From a virus: 23,592 nucleotides of DNA. Positions 7,364 to 14,549 of the stretch are shown piece by piece. The DNA is taken from the IMG/VR virus record IMGVR_UViG_3300044998_000171, positions 1 to 23,592 of that record, one strand, 5' to 3'. How positions within the stretch are numbered: position 1 is the stretch's first letter; every line of letters starts with the position of its first letter. The notes under the pieces were generated by a model. That model was not told where the DNA came from. It did not search any database and was given only the letters and a program-made list of their open reading frames with translations. The position numbers were made by a program, and so were the translations under genes.

Positions 7364-7963
7364 TCAGGCGGCGGCAGCCGCCTTCTCCTTCTTGAACTGC
7401 TCCTCGGTGAGGCCGAGCTGGCGGCAGACCGCGATCTCCTCGGCATTGAGGCCGTCGCCATGGGCGCCGGCCGGCGGCGCGGCCTTGGCGCCGCCACCCT
7501 GGCCGCCACTGGGGGCGACGATCACCGGCTGGGCCTTGCACCAGGCAACGAAGCCGTCGAGATCCTTGGCGGCGTAGGCCTTCGCCCAATCCTCCATTGC
7601 CGGCGCCAGCTTGCCGGCGGCCTTTGCCTCGGCGACGGCAGCGGCCACCTTGTCGCCGGCGAGCTGCTGCGACATGGCGGCGACCTTCTCCTGCAGATCC
7701 TCGAACGCCTTGATCGGCACGAACTTGGCCGGATCGGGATCGGTCGCCTTGGCCTTCGTGGCCAGTTCTTGCGCGGCTGCGGCGATCGCCTCGCCGGTCG
7801 CGTTCTCCGCCTGGCCAAGGGCCTTGGCGATGGTGGCGATCGAGGCCTTGGTGGCCTTCACGTCGTCGGCCAGCTTCTGGCAGGCGGCGGCGATCTGGTC
7901 CTCGGTCGAGCCGGCCTGGAGACCGGTCAGCGCGAGCAGGGCGGCAAGCAGTTTCGGATCCAT
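7364..7963 (-). CDS. Z: Nested head scaffold protein (Z-like), in-frame inside protease gene
   Basis: An internal ATG at 7963 begins MDPKLLAALLALTGLQAG in the same frame as the protease gene. It is preceded by AGAGG with a 6-base spacing (AGAGGACACCATG), a better Shine-Dalgarno arrangement than many true starts here. The 199-aa product would be an Ala/Lys/Glu-rich helical scaffold ending in a FKKEKAAAAA tail. In Mu, Z is encoded in exactly this way within I. The scaffold is thought to guide capsid assembly and then be cleaved by the protease. Translation from this start is inferred. Confidence 0.7.
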   Translation of the reverse strand: MDPKLLAALLALTGLQAGSTEDQIAAACQKLADDVKATKASIATIAKALGQAENATGEAIAAAAQELATKAKATDPDPAKFVPIKAFEDLQEKVAAMSQQLAGDKVAAAVAEAKAAGKLAPAMEDWAKAYAAKDLDGFVAWCKAQPVIVAPSGGQGGGAKAAPPAGAHGDGLNAEEIAVCRQLGLTEEQFKKEKAAAAA

Positions 7964-8455
7964 GGTGTCCTCTTCTGGTTCGGAGAAATGCTGACTGGCG
8001 ATCGCCGTCAGTTCGAGCGCGGGGGCGTTGGTCAGGCCGAAGGCGCGGAGGCGGGTGACGGAGCCGTCGTCCTGGTAGCCGAAGACCGGCGACAGGTAGC
8101 GGTATTCGCGGGCGACGATGCTGGCCGCAGCTTTCGCGGTCCATTCGACCCGCCCCCAGATGCCGTCGACGCGCACCTGCAGGTCCTTGATCCAGCCCGA
8201 GGCCGGGGCCGGCTTGCCGTTCTCGGCGGCATGCAGAAGCTGGTGTTCGTAATCGCCCGGGATGTCGCCGCTGCCGTGGAGCTGGCGGGTGGCGGCGACG
8301 ATCCGCTCGGCATGCGCCCGGTCCCGGATCTGCCAGGGGCCACGGCCATCGCGTGCGGTGAACCTGCCCATGGGCAGCAGATGCACCCAATCGGGTGCCT
8401 GGTTGCCTTCCGGTAGCTCAAAGGAACATGCGGCGATGTTGGCGCGCTTCTTCAA
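7364..8455 (-). CDS. I: Head maturation protease / scaffold, Mu gpI type
   Basis: A 363-aa protein. The start is a TTG at 8455 with AGGA about 9 bases upstream; family similarity begins within the first 12 residues (FELPEGNQAPDWVHLLPMGRF), so a later ATG would cut into the conserved part. Residues 1-160 are the protease domain, with RFTARDGRGPWQI, the GDYEHQLLHA segment and the VEWTAKAAASIVAREYRYLSPVFGY region. The rest is a long Ala-rich scaffold segment. It cleaves scaffold and possibly capsid proteins during head maturation. It is the first gene after the activator-type dyad at 8509-8535. Confidence 0.88.
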   Translation of the reverse strand: MKKRANIAACSFELPEGNQAPDWVHLLPMGRFTARDGRGPWQIRDRAHAERIVAATRQLHGSGDIPGDYEHQLLHAAENGKPAPASGWIKDLQVRVDGIWGRVEWTAKAAASIVAREYRYLSPVFGYQDDGSVTRLRAFGLTNAPALELTAIASQHFSEPEEDTMDPKLLAALLALTGLQAGSTEDQIAAACQKLADDVKATKASIATIAKALGQAENATGEAIAAAAQELATKAKATDPDPAKFVPIKAFEDLQEKVAAMSQQLAGDKVAAAVAEAKAAGKLAPAMEDWAKAYAAKDLDGFVAWCKAQPVIVAPSGGQGGGAKAAPPAGAHGDGLNAEEIAVCRQLGLTEEQFKKEKAAAAA

Positions 8456-8484
8456 CGGGCGGTTCCTGCGGTTTGAACGGTCGC

Positions 8485-8535
8485 AGGATGGCCGGACGGG
8501 GGCGATTTGGGGTGCTAAAGGGCTTTACTACCGCC
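8485..8535 (-). promoter_or_regulatory. Candidate activator-dependent late promoter, copy 2 (upstream of protease I)
   Basis: On the plus strand GGGGTGCTAA (8509-8518), a 6-base spacer and TTACTAC (8525-8531) form an interrupted dyad. The same element occurs at 16725-16747 with 21 of 23 bases identical. About 32 bases from its centre, in the direction of transcription, lies a weak -10-like CATCCT (8490-8485). The protease I start codon is 54 bases beyond the dyad. Mu has its C-activated promoter PI in this place, and Mor/C proteins bind interrupted dyads upstream of weak -10 boxes. Binding by the Mor-like protein is inferred. Confidence 0.6.
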
Positions 8536-8920
8536 CGGCATCAGGCTGGGCGCGGCCGGGATGCCAGAGGCGCACGGGAGGGGCGGCTCGGCCGACGGGC
8601 GGGAACCCGGTTTCGGGGCCAGCATGGCCGAGAGCCGGGGGCCTTGGCAAGGTCAGCCACCGGATAGGCCCTAGACGGCCCCAAAGCCCTTTGAATTTTC
8701 GTTTGAATGGGATCGCCGCTGGCAGCGTAGCCAAAAAACGGCTCCGGGCGCCCGTGGGCGGTCCCAGGGCGAAGTCGGATTCCGGGGTTTTCCTGGGTTC
8801 AATCTTGCCCTGGCGGCCGGGCAGGGCTATATCTCGGTGCAGCGACGGAAGGGGTCGGAAGCGGCTCCGCTAACCCCTTCCCGGTTCCGCCAGGGCCGCT
8901 CCTGGCAGGAGTCCCCCCGT
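8536..8920. other. 385-bp noncoding, hairpin-rich gap between F and protease I
   Basis: No convincing gene is present on either strand. Several perfect inverted repeats follow the F stop: CTCCT/AGGAG (8899-8911), GGAAGGGGT/ACCCCTTCC with an inner CGGA/TCCG hairpin (8847-8881), and CCAGGGC/GCCCTGG (8764-8813). Further on are a terminator-like element (8733-8755), CCCGG/CCGGG with an inner GGCC/GGCC hairpin (8606-8639), and GGCATC/GATGCC (8537-8565). It could be a transcription-termination zone, a structured RNA leader or trailer, or the remains of a lost gene. Mu has gene G here; in this phage G lies elsewhere. Confidence 0.6.
8733..8755 (-). terminator. Possible intrinsic terminator after F
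   Basis: In minus-strand RNA, ACGG (8755-8752) pairs with CCGU (8741-8738) around a GC-rich loop. The palindrome CGGGCGCCCG (8754-8745) offers an alternative fold. A run of six U residues (8738-8733) follows. It is the only long T-tract in the gap and lies before the second activator dyad, a sensible place to end the upstream transcript. The stem is short, so confidence is low. Confidence 0.35.
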
Positions 8921-10186
8921 TCAATCCCCGCTTTCGTCGATACCGGCAGGTTTTTCAGGCCGGCCGAACAGCAATTTGCCATGCCGCTGCCGCTGGAGGC
9001 GGCCGAGACGATTCGCCGGAATGAACGTCCAGGCTTCCAGCCGGCCCTTGACCGCCTGGATGACCGAGAGCAGCGCCTGCTTGTCGTCACCGATCTGAAC
9101 GGCCTTGATGATGCGCTTCCTGAGTTCGACCCGGCCGGTGCCCTTGTGGCGCTCGAAGGACAGCCAGATTTCGAAGGGGTCGGTCAGCAGCTCGGGCAGG
9201 AACGGGATCAGGGCCGCACGGTCGCCATGTCCCGCGATATGCCCGGCGAGGCTCTCGGCGTTGACGGCCACCACGCTCCCATCCGGAAGGTCGAAGATCT
9301 TCTCTTTGCCGCCGATCGCGCGCTCGATCGCCCCGGTCATCTGTTCCGGCGAAGCCGCCCTTTCACCGATTTTGGCGACAGGGGCGTCGAGCGGAACGTT
9401 GCCTGGCCGCTGATAGCTTCGCCAATCGCCTGGTGTCAGCGGTTCCCAGCTATCGGCCACGCTGGCCGCGCGCCATTGGTCCATGACGTCATCAGCGAGC
9501 TTCTTGCCATAGGCGGTGCTGCCGGGATTGTAGCCAAAGCCTGGGTCGATGCCGGCAGGCACCTGGATGGTGCGGCGGCCGTCTGGAAAATTTACCTCGC
9601 GGTCGACCAGCTCAACCGGCGGCGCCTCCTCGCTGACCTTGATGCCGTAGCGTTTGAGATCCCGGCCTGAGAGCGTCTGCACGGTGCAACGGCAGTTCCA
9701 GCCATTCGGCGGGTAATGCGTGTCCCACCATTCATGATCCACCGGCAGCACCGTGTTGTGCCAATGCCGGTGCAGCTCCCGGGTGCGGCCGTCATCGACC
9801 GCGATGTAGCGCATCCAGGGGCGCTCTTTCTTCAGGCGCTGCGCCTGGTCGTATTTGCCTGCGGCATAGGCCATGCGCAGATTGGTGTTGTAGATCACCC
9901 GCGTGCGCCAATTGCGGCCGCCGCGATAGGACCAGCCATGGGCGGCGACGATCGTGTCGAAGTCCTTGCGGAACTCGGAGAGCGTGGTGCCGCCTTCCAG
10001 CGCCTTCAGGACAGCGCTCTGCAGATCCTTGATCAACTCGTCCTTCATCGCGCCTGCGACAACGAAGGCGCGGGCATGCTCGGCCTGCCAGAGATCGGTC
10101 CAGGTCGCGGTCGGCAGCCGCACCTTGTCGCGGAAATACTTGATCGCCTCCTCGAAGGGAACGGCGCCCACTTGCGGATCAGGCAT
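8921..10186 (-). CDS. F: MuF-type minor head protein with C-terminal nuclease-like domain
   Basis: A 421-aa protein starting MPDPQVGAVPFEEAIKYFRDK at the ATG at 10186 (GAGG six bases upstream), overlapping the portal gene by 8 bases. Residues about 65-185 are the phage Mu F head morphogenesis domain, containing WRTRVIYNTNLRMAYAAG, the HWHNTVLPVDHEWW stretch and PPNGWNCRCTV. Residues about 278-408 form a separate domain with LAGHIAGHGDRAALIPFLPELL, then PFEIWLSFERH and GRLEAWTFIP. This resembles the barnase/EndoU/ColicinE5-D/RelE-like nuclease domains (PBECR class) found at MuF C-termini. The head role is established for the family; delivery of a nuclease into the host cell is a hypothesis. 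Confidence 0.87.
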   Translation of the reverse strand: MPDPQVGAVPFEEAIKYFRDKVRLPTATWTDLWQAEHARAFVVAGAMKDELIKDLQSAVLKALEGGTTLSEFRKDFDTIVAAHGWSYRGGRNWRTRVIYNTNLRMAYAAGKYDQAQRLKKERPWMRYIAVDDGRTRELHRHWHNTVLPVDHEWWDTHYPPNGWNCRCTVQTLSGRDLKRYGIKVSEEAPPVELVDREVNFPDGRRTIQVPAGIDPGFGYNPGSTAYGKKLADDVMDQWRAASVADSWEPLTPGDWRSYQRPGNVPLDAPVAKIGERAASPEQMTGAIERAIGGKEKIFDLPDGSVVAVNAESLAGHIAGHGDRAALIPFLPELLTDPFEIWLSFERHKGTGRVELRKRIIKAVQIGDDKQALLSVIQAVKGRLEAWTFIPANRLGRLQRQRHGKLLFGRPEKPAGIDESGD

Positions 10187-11768
10187 CGTCGACCTCGTCG
10201 CGGCCGGCAAGGTTGGCTGTCAGCATCGCATTGGCGATCTGCTGCGCGATCTCGCTCGGGTCCATGCCCGGATAGGCTTCGAGGATCCGCGCCGAGAGTT
10301 CCTCCAGCGTCGAGATCGACGGGTCGTTCACCAGCTCCTTCAACCGGTCGATCATGCGGTCGACGGCCGGTCCGGCGACGCGGTCGAGCTGCCGGCCGAG
10401 GCGCTGCACGCTGTCGAGCTCGCGGGCGCCGAGGTCCTCCTGCGCGGCGGCAGCGGCCTTCTCTGCTGCAAGCTCCTTTTCCTCCTCCCCGGCCGGATCG
10501 TCATCGCCGCGGCCCGTGGGCGGCGCCTTGGCCGGCGCGTGCAGGACTTCTTCGTCCTCGGCCGCGTCGGGGATACCCAGCTTGTCGGCCATGATCGAGC
10601 GCGAAACGCGCAGGCCCAGCGGCACCAGCCGGGTAACATTCTCGACCAACTTGCTGACGTCTTCCTGGTCCGGCCGATGCAGGCGAATGCGGGGATAGCG
10701 GGGTCGCGGCCCCATGTTGAGATCGACGATCGGTCGGGCGACGTCGCGGGTGAGGGTTGCCGCGAGCTGCGCTGCATCCGCCTGCTCGATATCGTCGCGC
10801 ACCTTCTCATGCGCATCTGCCGTGCCGACCCGGCTCCCGGTATCCGTGGTGCCGGTCTGGCCGAGGACGGATTTGGAGGTCTGCCGGTCGATCCAGTCGG
10901 CCAAGCGCTCGAAGAGGTCGATGCTGCCGCTGATCTTGGCCTCGATCAGATCGACCGTCATTGAGGCCGGGATGATCGCGGCGGCATCCGACCAGATGTT
11001 GCGGACCGCGCGCAGCAGCGTCGCCTTCTCCGCCTCGCTGGCGCCCGGCCCGTATTTGCCGATGCGCAGCGGCTTGCCATAGGCCTCGGCGAACTGCACC
11101 CAGGATTTGATGTCGAAGTTCTTGAAAAGGTAGAACCAGGCGACCGGCCGCGCCAGGCCGCCCCGGATCGGCAGGCCGGATTTGGATTTGGCGACATGGC
11201 GGATATAGCCATAGGGCTTCAGGGGCTGCAGCTGGCCATCATCACCGCGCAGCATGATCGTCTCGCCATCGGTACGGTCGAAGCCGAACCAGCGCGGGTC
11301 GCGCCAGGCGAACCGCTTCGGTATCCAGACCTTGCCGGTCTCCCAGACGATCTCGGTGACCGAGAAGCCTTTGCCGATGGCATCCAGGATATCGAACAGT
11401 TCCTGCTGGATCGTGTCGCGCCACAGCGCCTCGCGCACCAGGTCGGCCGCTTTCTGATCGTCTTTCTCGTCGCTGGCGGCCTCGACCGTGATCTCCAGCC
11501 CGGCGACCTGGTTGCGCCTAGTGGCCAGCACCGACCGGTAGTGGGGGTCCTTCTCCTCCATCTGCTCGGCCAGCTCCAGATAGCCCTTCTCGTCGCCTTC
11601 CTCAGCGGCGCGCAATAGATGGGCTAGGCGGATCGGCGTCAGCCCGTCGGCCGGGTGGTCGGTCAGCACCTGGCGAACGCCGGTGACGGTCGGTTTCGCC
11701 TCCTCCTCGGTCAGCCTTGCGAGCTCAACCGGATTGTCCCACTGGTCGTACAGTTGAAACCTTGCCAT
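10179..11768 (-). CDS. Portal protein, Mu gp29 type (DUF935)
   Basis: A 529-aa protein starting MARFQLYDQWDNPVELARLTEEEAKP, preceded by GAGG about 7 bases from the ATG. DUF935 portal features are AHLLRAAEEGDEKGYLELAEQMEEKDPHYRSVLATRRNQVAGLEITV, then GFSVTEIVWE, KRFAWRDPRWFGFDR and RPVAWFYLFKNFDIKSWVQFAEAYGKPLRIGKY. These are followed by QTSKSVLGQTGTTD and a charged helical C-terminus. The portal is the dodecameric ring at one capsid vertex through which DNA is packaged and ejected. It lies between terminase and F, the Mu order. Confidence 0.93.
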   Translation of the reverse strand: MARFQLYDQWDNPVELARLTEEEAKPTVTGVRQVLTDHPADGLTPIRLAHLLRAAEEGDEKGYLELAEQMEEKDPHYRSVLATRRNQVAGLEITVEAASDEKDDQKAADLVREALWRDTIQQELFDILDAIGKGFSVTEIVWETGKVWIPKRFAWRDPRWFGFDRTDGETIMLRGDDGQLQPLKPYGYIRHVAKSKSGLPIRGGLARPVAWFYLFKNFDIKSWVQFAEAYGKPLRIGKYGPGASEAEKATLLRAVRNIWSDAAAIIPASMTVDLIEAKISGSIDLFERLADWIDRQTSKSVLGQTGTTDTGSRVGTADAHEKVRDDIEQADAAQLAATLTRDVARPIVDLNMGPRPRYPRIRLHRPDQEDVSKLVENVTRLVPLGLRVSRSIMADKLGIPDAAEDEEVLHAPAKAPPTGRGDDDPAGEEEKELAAEKAAAAAQEDLGARELDSVQRLGRQLDRVAGPAVDRMIDRLKELVNDPSISTLEELSARILEAYPGMDPSEIAQQIANAMLTANLAGRDEVDDA

Positions 11769-11777
11769 ATCGCTACC

Positions 11778-13145
11778 TCAAAATGCCCCGGGGCCGAATG
11801 CGCCCGCCCGGTCGTCGTCGTCGCCATTGCGCTGGCTGCCGGCCACCATCGCCGGCTGATAGCCGTATTCCTCGGTCGGACCCTTCGATGCCGCGATACC
11901 CAGCATGCCGGCCCAGAACCGGTCGGCATGGCCTTCCGCATCGTCATCCGCCACCAGGCGAATGCCGCCCGTTTCGCCGGTGACCTTCTTCACCTTGTGC
12001 AGATCGGCGCGCAGCCGGGTGTCGCCCATCGGGATCCGCACCTTGCGATCCTCAAAGGCCTGTTTGCCGATCGTGGCGATGTTGAGGCGCGTCGCCCCCT
12101 GCAGCAGGACGCCGTCGACGCGCAGTTCGCCATAGCGCAGCTTGGCATCCTCGACCGGTTTCTCGCCCATGCCGCCCTGGTCCATGGCCAGGCGCATCAT
12201 GCGGTATCTGTGCGCCAGTTCGTCCATGATCAGATCCTGCTGCGCGAAGGGGATGTTCTTCTCGGCGCGGATCTCGCGGGTCCAGAGCACATCGCCGACC
12301 AGTTCGAACACCCAGGCGACCCACAGATTGTTCCGGCGGGCGATATCATTGCCGATGAAGACCTGGCCACCCTGATAGAGTTCGGGCCGCCCGGCCTTCT
12401 CATCCTCGCAGGAGGTGATCAAGTCGTAGGTGAGCCAGGCCGAGGACTCGTCGGCCCAGTTCAGCAGGAACTCCTGGTCCCAGGCCTCATCGTCATTGAT
12501 GCCGGCCTTCAACTCTTCGATGTTGCGTGGCAAGCCGTCGGCAACGGCCTTATGGATGTCCACGGTATGGCGCGACCACACGGAATCGCGCGACGTCATC
12601 AGCTCGTAGAACTTGTTGCCCTTGCCGTTCGGCGTCGAGGTGACGCGGATCTTCCAGCCGGCGGAGATCACCGGAAAGAGCGCCTTCCAGATTTCGCGGC
12701 TGTCGCGGTGAAAGGCGAACTCATCCAGAAAGACATTGGCCGAGAAGCCGCGTGCCGTGTCGGGGTTGGCGGGGAGCGCCGTGATGCGGCTGCCGCCAGG
12801 CAGGGTCACCTCCAGGGCTTTGTAACTGACCTCGGGCTTGTCATCCGGGTGCCAGTCGTACTCAATCTCGTTCTCGATGGCGAAGTTGAACGCGGCCTCA
12901 TAGGCCTTGGCATGGAGCTTGATGCCGGTATCCATAGCCTCCTTGGCTTGCCGCTCGCCACGGGACAGGATCACCCAGCGCGCGCGGCGCCCCTGCGACC
13001 AGGCCTCGAAACAATCGTCAACGATTTCCTGCGTCGTGGTAAACGTCTTGCCGGTCTGGCGCGCGAACATGCCTATTTTGAAGCGGCTCTTGTCCTGAAC
13101 CCACTTGCGCTGATAGTCGTAGAGCTGGAGCGCCGGACCGGTCAT
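11778..13145 (-). CDS. Terminase large subunit, Mu gp28 type
   Basis: A 455-aa protein starting MTGPALQLYDYQRKWVQDKSRF. The ATPase domain shows a Walker A-like ARQTGKT at residues 28-34, Walker B VFLDE at 138-142 and a following SAGWKIRVTSTPNGKGNKF coupling segment. The C-terminal half carries an RNase H-like nuclease fold beginning VFIGNDIARRNNLWVAW, with further acidic positions in MRLAMDQGGMGE and VADDDAEGHADRFWA. It pumps DNA into the prohead and cuts host-flanked phage DNA during headful packaging. The neighbouring DUF3486 gene probably supplies the small-subunit role. Confidence 0.93.
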   Translation of the reverse strand: MTGPALQLYDYQRKWVQDKSRFKIGMFARQTGKTFTTTQEIVDDCFEAWSQGRRARWVILSRGERQAKEAMDTGIKLHAKAYEAAFNFAIENEIEYDWHPDDKPEVSYKALEVTLPGGSRITALPANPDTARGFSANVFLDEFAFHRDSREIWKALFPVISAGWKIRVTSTPNGKGNKFYELMTSRDSVWSRHTVDIHKAVADGLPRNIEELKAGINDDEAWDQEFLLNWADESSAWLTYDLITSCEDEKAGRPELYQGGQVFIGNDIARRNNLWVAWVFELVGDVLWTREIRAEKNIPFAQQDLIMDELAHRYRMMRLAMDQGGMGEKPVEDAKLRYGELRVDGVLLQGATRLNIATIGKQAFEDRKVRIPMGDTRLRADLHKVKKVTGETGGIRLVADDDAEGHADRFWAGMLGIAASKGPTEEYGYQPAMVAGSQRNGDDDDRAGAFGPGAF

Positions 13146-13154
13146 CGCTCCACC

Positions 13155-13685
13155 TCAACCGACAATGCCGTAGATTTCTTCGCGGATCTTCTTCAGTAGT
13201 GCCGCCTTGTCGACCGGACCGGCGTCGTCGATCGCCTTTTCCGCCGCCTTCACCGTCTTCTCGGCAAACTCCCGGCGCAGCCGCGCCGCCGCCTCGATAT
13301 CCGCCTTGTTTGCGGCCGACAACGACTGCAGCGATTTAGCGAGGAACATCACCTCGGCCGGCTCCAGCGCGGCATCACCGGCCAGCAGCTTCATCACGAC
13401 GGCATGCATCAGCTCGATATTGATGCGCGAGGTCCTGTTGTCCTGCTCCTCGCCGAACTGCTTGACCAGCGCCTCGGCCACGGCCCGGCTCTCCCGCATG
13501 CGCTCGGCGATCTTGTCGATCTTCTGCACATGCTCGCCAAGGCCCGTGCGCGAAATATCGAGGTCAGGCTTCAGCTCGCGCAGCTTCGCCATGATCTGGT
13601 CGATCGTGGCGCCATCCTGGCGGAGCTGGCCAATGAGCTCGCGCAAGGATGCCGGCAGCTTGTCGATCTTGGAGGGCCGGGCCAT
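13155..13685 (-). CDS. DUF3486 protein, Mu gp27 type (terminase small-subunit candidate)
   Basis: A 176-aa protein starting MARPSKIDKLPASLRELIGQLRQDGATIDQIMAKLREL. The ATG at 13685 has AGG seven bases upstream; a GTG one codon earlier is possible. The N-terminal 50 residues look like the helix-turn-helix of DUF3486, in the segment ISRTGLGEHVQKIDKI. The remainder is helical and charged. The family sits immediately before the large terminase in Mu-like phages and is believed to bind DNA for packaging. The gene is 9 bases from the large subunit gene. Confidence 0.87.
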   Translation of the reverse strand: MARPSKIDKLPASLRELIGQLRQDGATIDQIMAKLRELKPDLDISRTGLGEHVQKIDKIAERMRESRAVAEALVKQFGEEQDNRTSRINIELMHAVVMKLLAGDAALEPAEVMFLAKSLQSLSAANKADIEAAARLRREFAEKTVKAAEKAIDDAGPVDKAALLKKIREEIYGIVG

Positions 13686-13693
13686 CACTGCAC

Positions 13694-13999
13694 CTACCGG
13701 GCGATCGGGCGTGGCGGTGCCAGGCCTTCGATGCGCTGGCCGCGGCCCTCGGCGAAGTCGAGACCCCGCTCCAGCAACTTCGCCACCATCACCGGGCCGA
13801 ACATCTCGGTCCGGATCAGGGCATGCGCCTCAAGGAAGGCGAGATCCGCGCGCACATCGTCGCGGCTGGTCAGCGGAAAGCCGAGCTGGTTCGCCAGCAC
13901 CGTCTGCAGCACCGAATCGTTGATCTCGCCGGCATTCTCACGCAGCAGGTGGAGAATGGCGAGGCGGCGTTTCTCCGCCAGGTGTTCCTTGAAGCTCAT
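13694..13999 (-). CDS. Mu gp26-like winged-helix protein
   Basis: A 101-aa protein starting MSFKEHLAEKRRLAILHLLRENAGEINDSVLQTVLANQLG. The layout is that of the small winged-helix gp26 / VpaChn25_0724 group: a first helix, a GEINDSVLQTVL recognition-like segment, RDDVRADLAFLEAHALI and then a basic tail. Its ATG overlaps the stop of the DUF2730 gene as ATGA. The role is not established; the position just before the terminase pair suggests packaging or regulation. Confidence 0.82.
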   Translation of the reverse strand: MSFKEHLAEKRRLAILHLLRENAGEINDSVLQTVLANQLGFPLTSRDDVRADLAFLEAHALIRTEMFGPVMVAKLLERGLDFAEGRGQRIEGLAPPRPIAR

Positions 14000-14343
14000 C
14001 GGCTTGGCCTCGTATTCAACAGGTGTTCCGAAATGTGCTGAACCGCCGCCTGGATGCCTTCCATCGTCTCTTTGAGGCCGGTCATGGTGGCAGCCATCGC
14101 TTTGTAGTCGCCATGGATGGTCGCCAGCTGCACCTTCAGATCACCGATCTCGCCGATCGTGGGCAGGCCGGCGAGTTTTTGCTCGGCGAGCTGCAGGCGA
14201 GTACCGACTTCGTTGATGCGGCGATGCAGCTTGCCGATCTCATCGGTGCTGGCGAAGGCCTTCCGCATCGACCAGACGTACCAGGCCAACAGGGCATTGA
14301 GCGCCAGGGCGATCAGCGGGGAATATGTGACGATCTCGGTCAC
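13996..14343 (-). CDS. DUF2730 membrane-anchored coiled-coil protein
   Basis: A 115-aa protein starting at a GTG (14343) that overlaps the previous TGA as GTGA. One N-terminal transmembrane segment (SPLIALALNALLAWYVWSM, residues 8-26) is followed by a long helical region with heptad-like spacing (IGKLHRRINEVGTRLQLAEQ and further to residue 105). This matches DUF2730, found in the Mu gp25 position. Anchoring in the inner membrane is expected; the function is unknown. Its place beside the lysis genes leaves a lysis role open. Confidence 0.82.
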   Translation of the reverse strand: MTEIVTYSPLIALALNALLAWYVWSMRKAFASTDEIGKLHRRINEVGTRLQLAEQKLAGLPTIGEIGDLKVQLATIHGDYKAMAATMTGLKETMEGIQAAVQHISEHLLNTRPSR

Positions 14344-14549
14344 CGTTCTCTCTCCTCCTGGCACTCGACGCAGAAGCACGCCGCCGGCACGGCCAACTTT
14401 CGTTCCGCCGGGATCTCGCAGCCGCAATCGCAGCAATGCAGAGTTCCCTTCATCCGCGCCGACGCCGCCGCTCGGTCGAGCTGGCGGCGCCTGTCATGCT
14501 CCAGGACCCGCGCGGCGAGGTCCTGCGCCTGATCGACGCTATCCGGCAT
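14340..14549 (-). CDS. TraR/DksA-type C4 zinc finger protein
   Basis: A 69-aa protein starting MPDSVDQAQDLAARVLEHDRR at the ATG at 14549, overlapping the upstream gene by 11 bases. It has a helical N-terminus and then a zinc finger C39-x2-C42-x17-C60-x2-C63, the exact spacing of the TraR/DksA family. TraR-like proteins bind RNA polymerase in the secondary channel and change promoter choice without ppGpp. A phage copy could alter host or late phage transcription; this is inference. The family call is firm on the cysteine spacing and length. Confidence 0.88.
   Translation of the reverse strand: MPDSVDQAQDLAARVLEHDRRRQLDRAAASARMKGTLHCCDCGCEIPAERKLAVPAACFCVECQEERER

Noticed and set aside
8528-8734. 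A 68-codon minus-strand frame in the gap between F and protease I
   Set aside because: It begins with TTG, lacks a ribosome site, runs through the activator dyad and the hairpins, and has a low-complexity Pro/Gly/Arg-rich sequence.
8899-8935. A tRNA T-arm-like stretch (GTTCAATCCCC) near a hairpin, suggesting a tRNA or attachment site
   Set aside because: The flanks do not pair as a T-stem and no acceptor, D or anticodon arm can be built around it.
11655-13199. A 514-codon open frame on the plus strand opposite the terminase gene
   Set aside because: The minus strand encodes a clear terminase with Walker motifs; the plus frame is an antisense by-product of GC-rich third positions.
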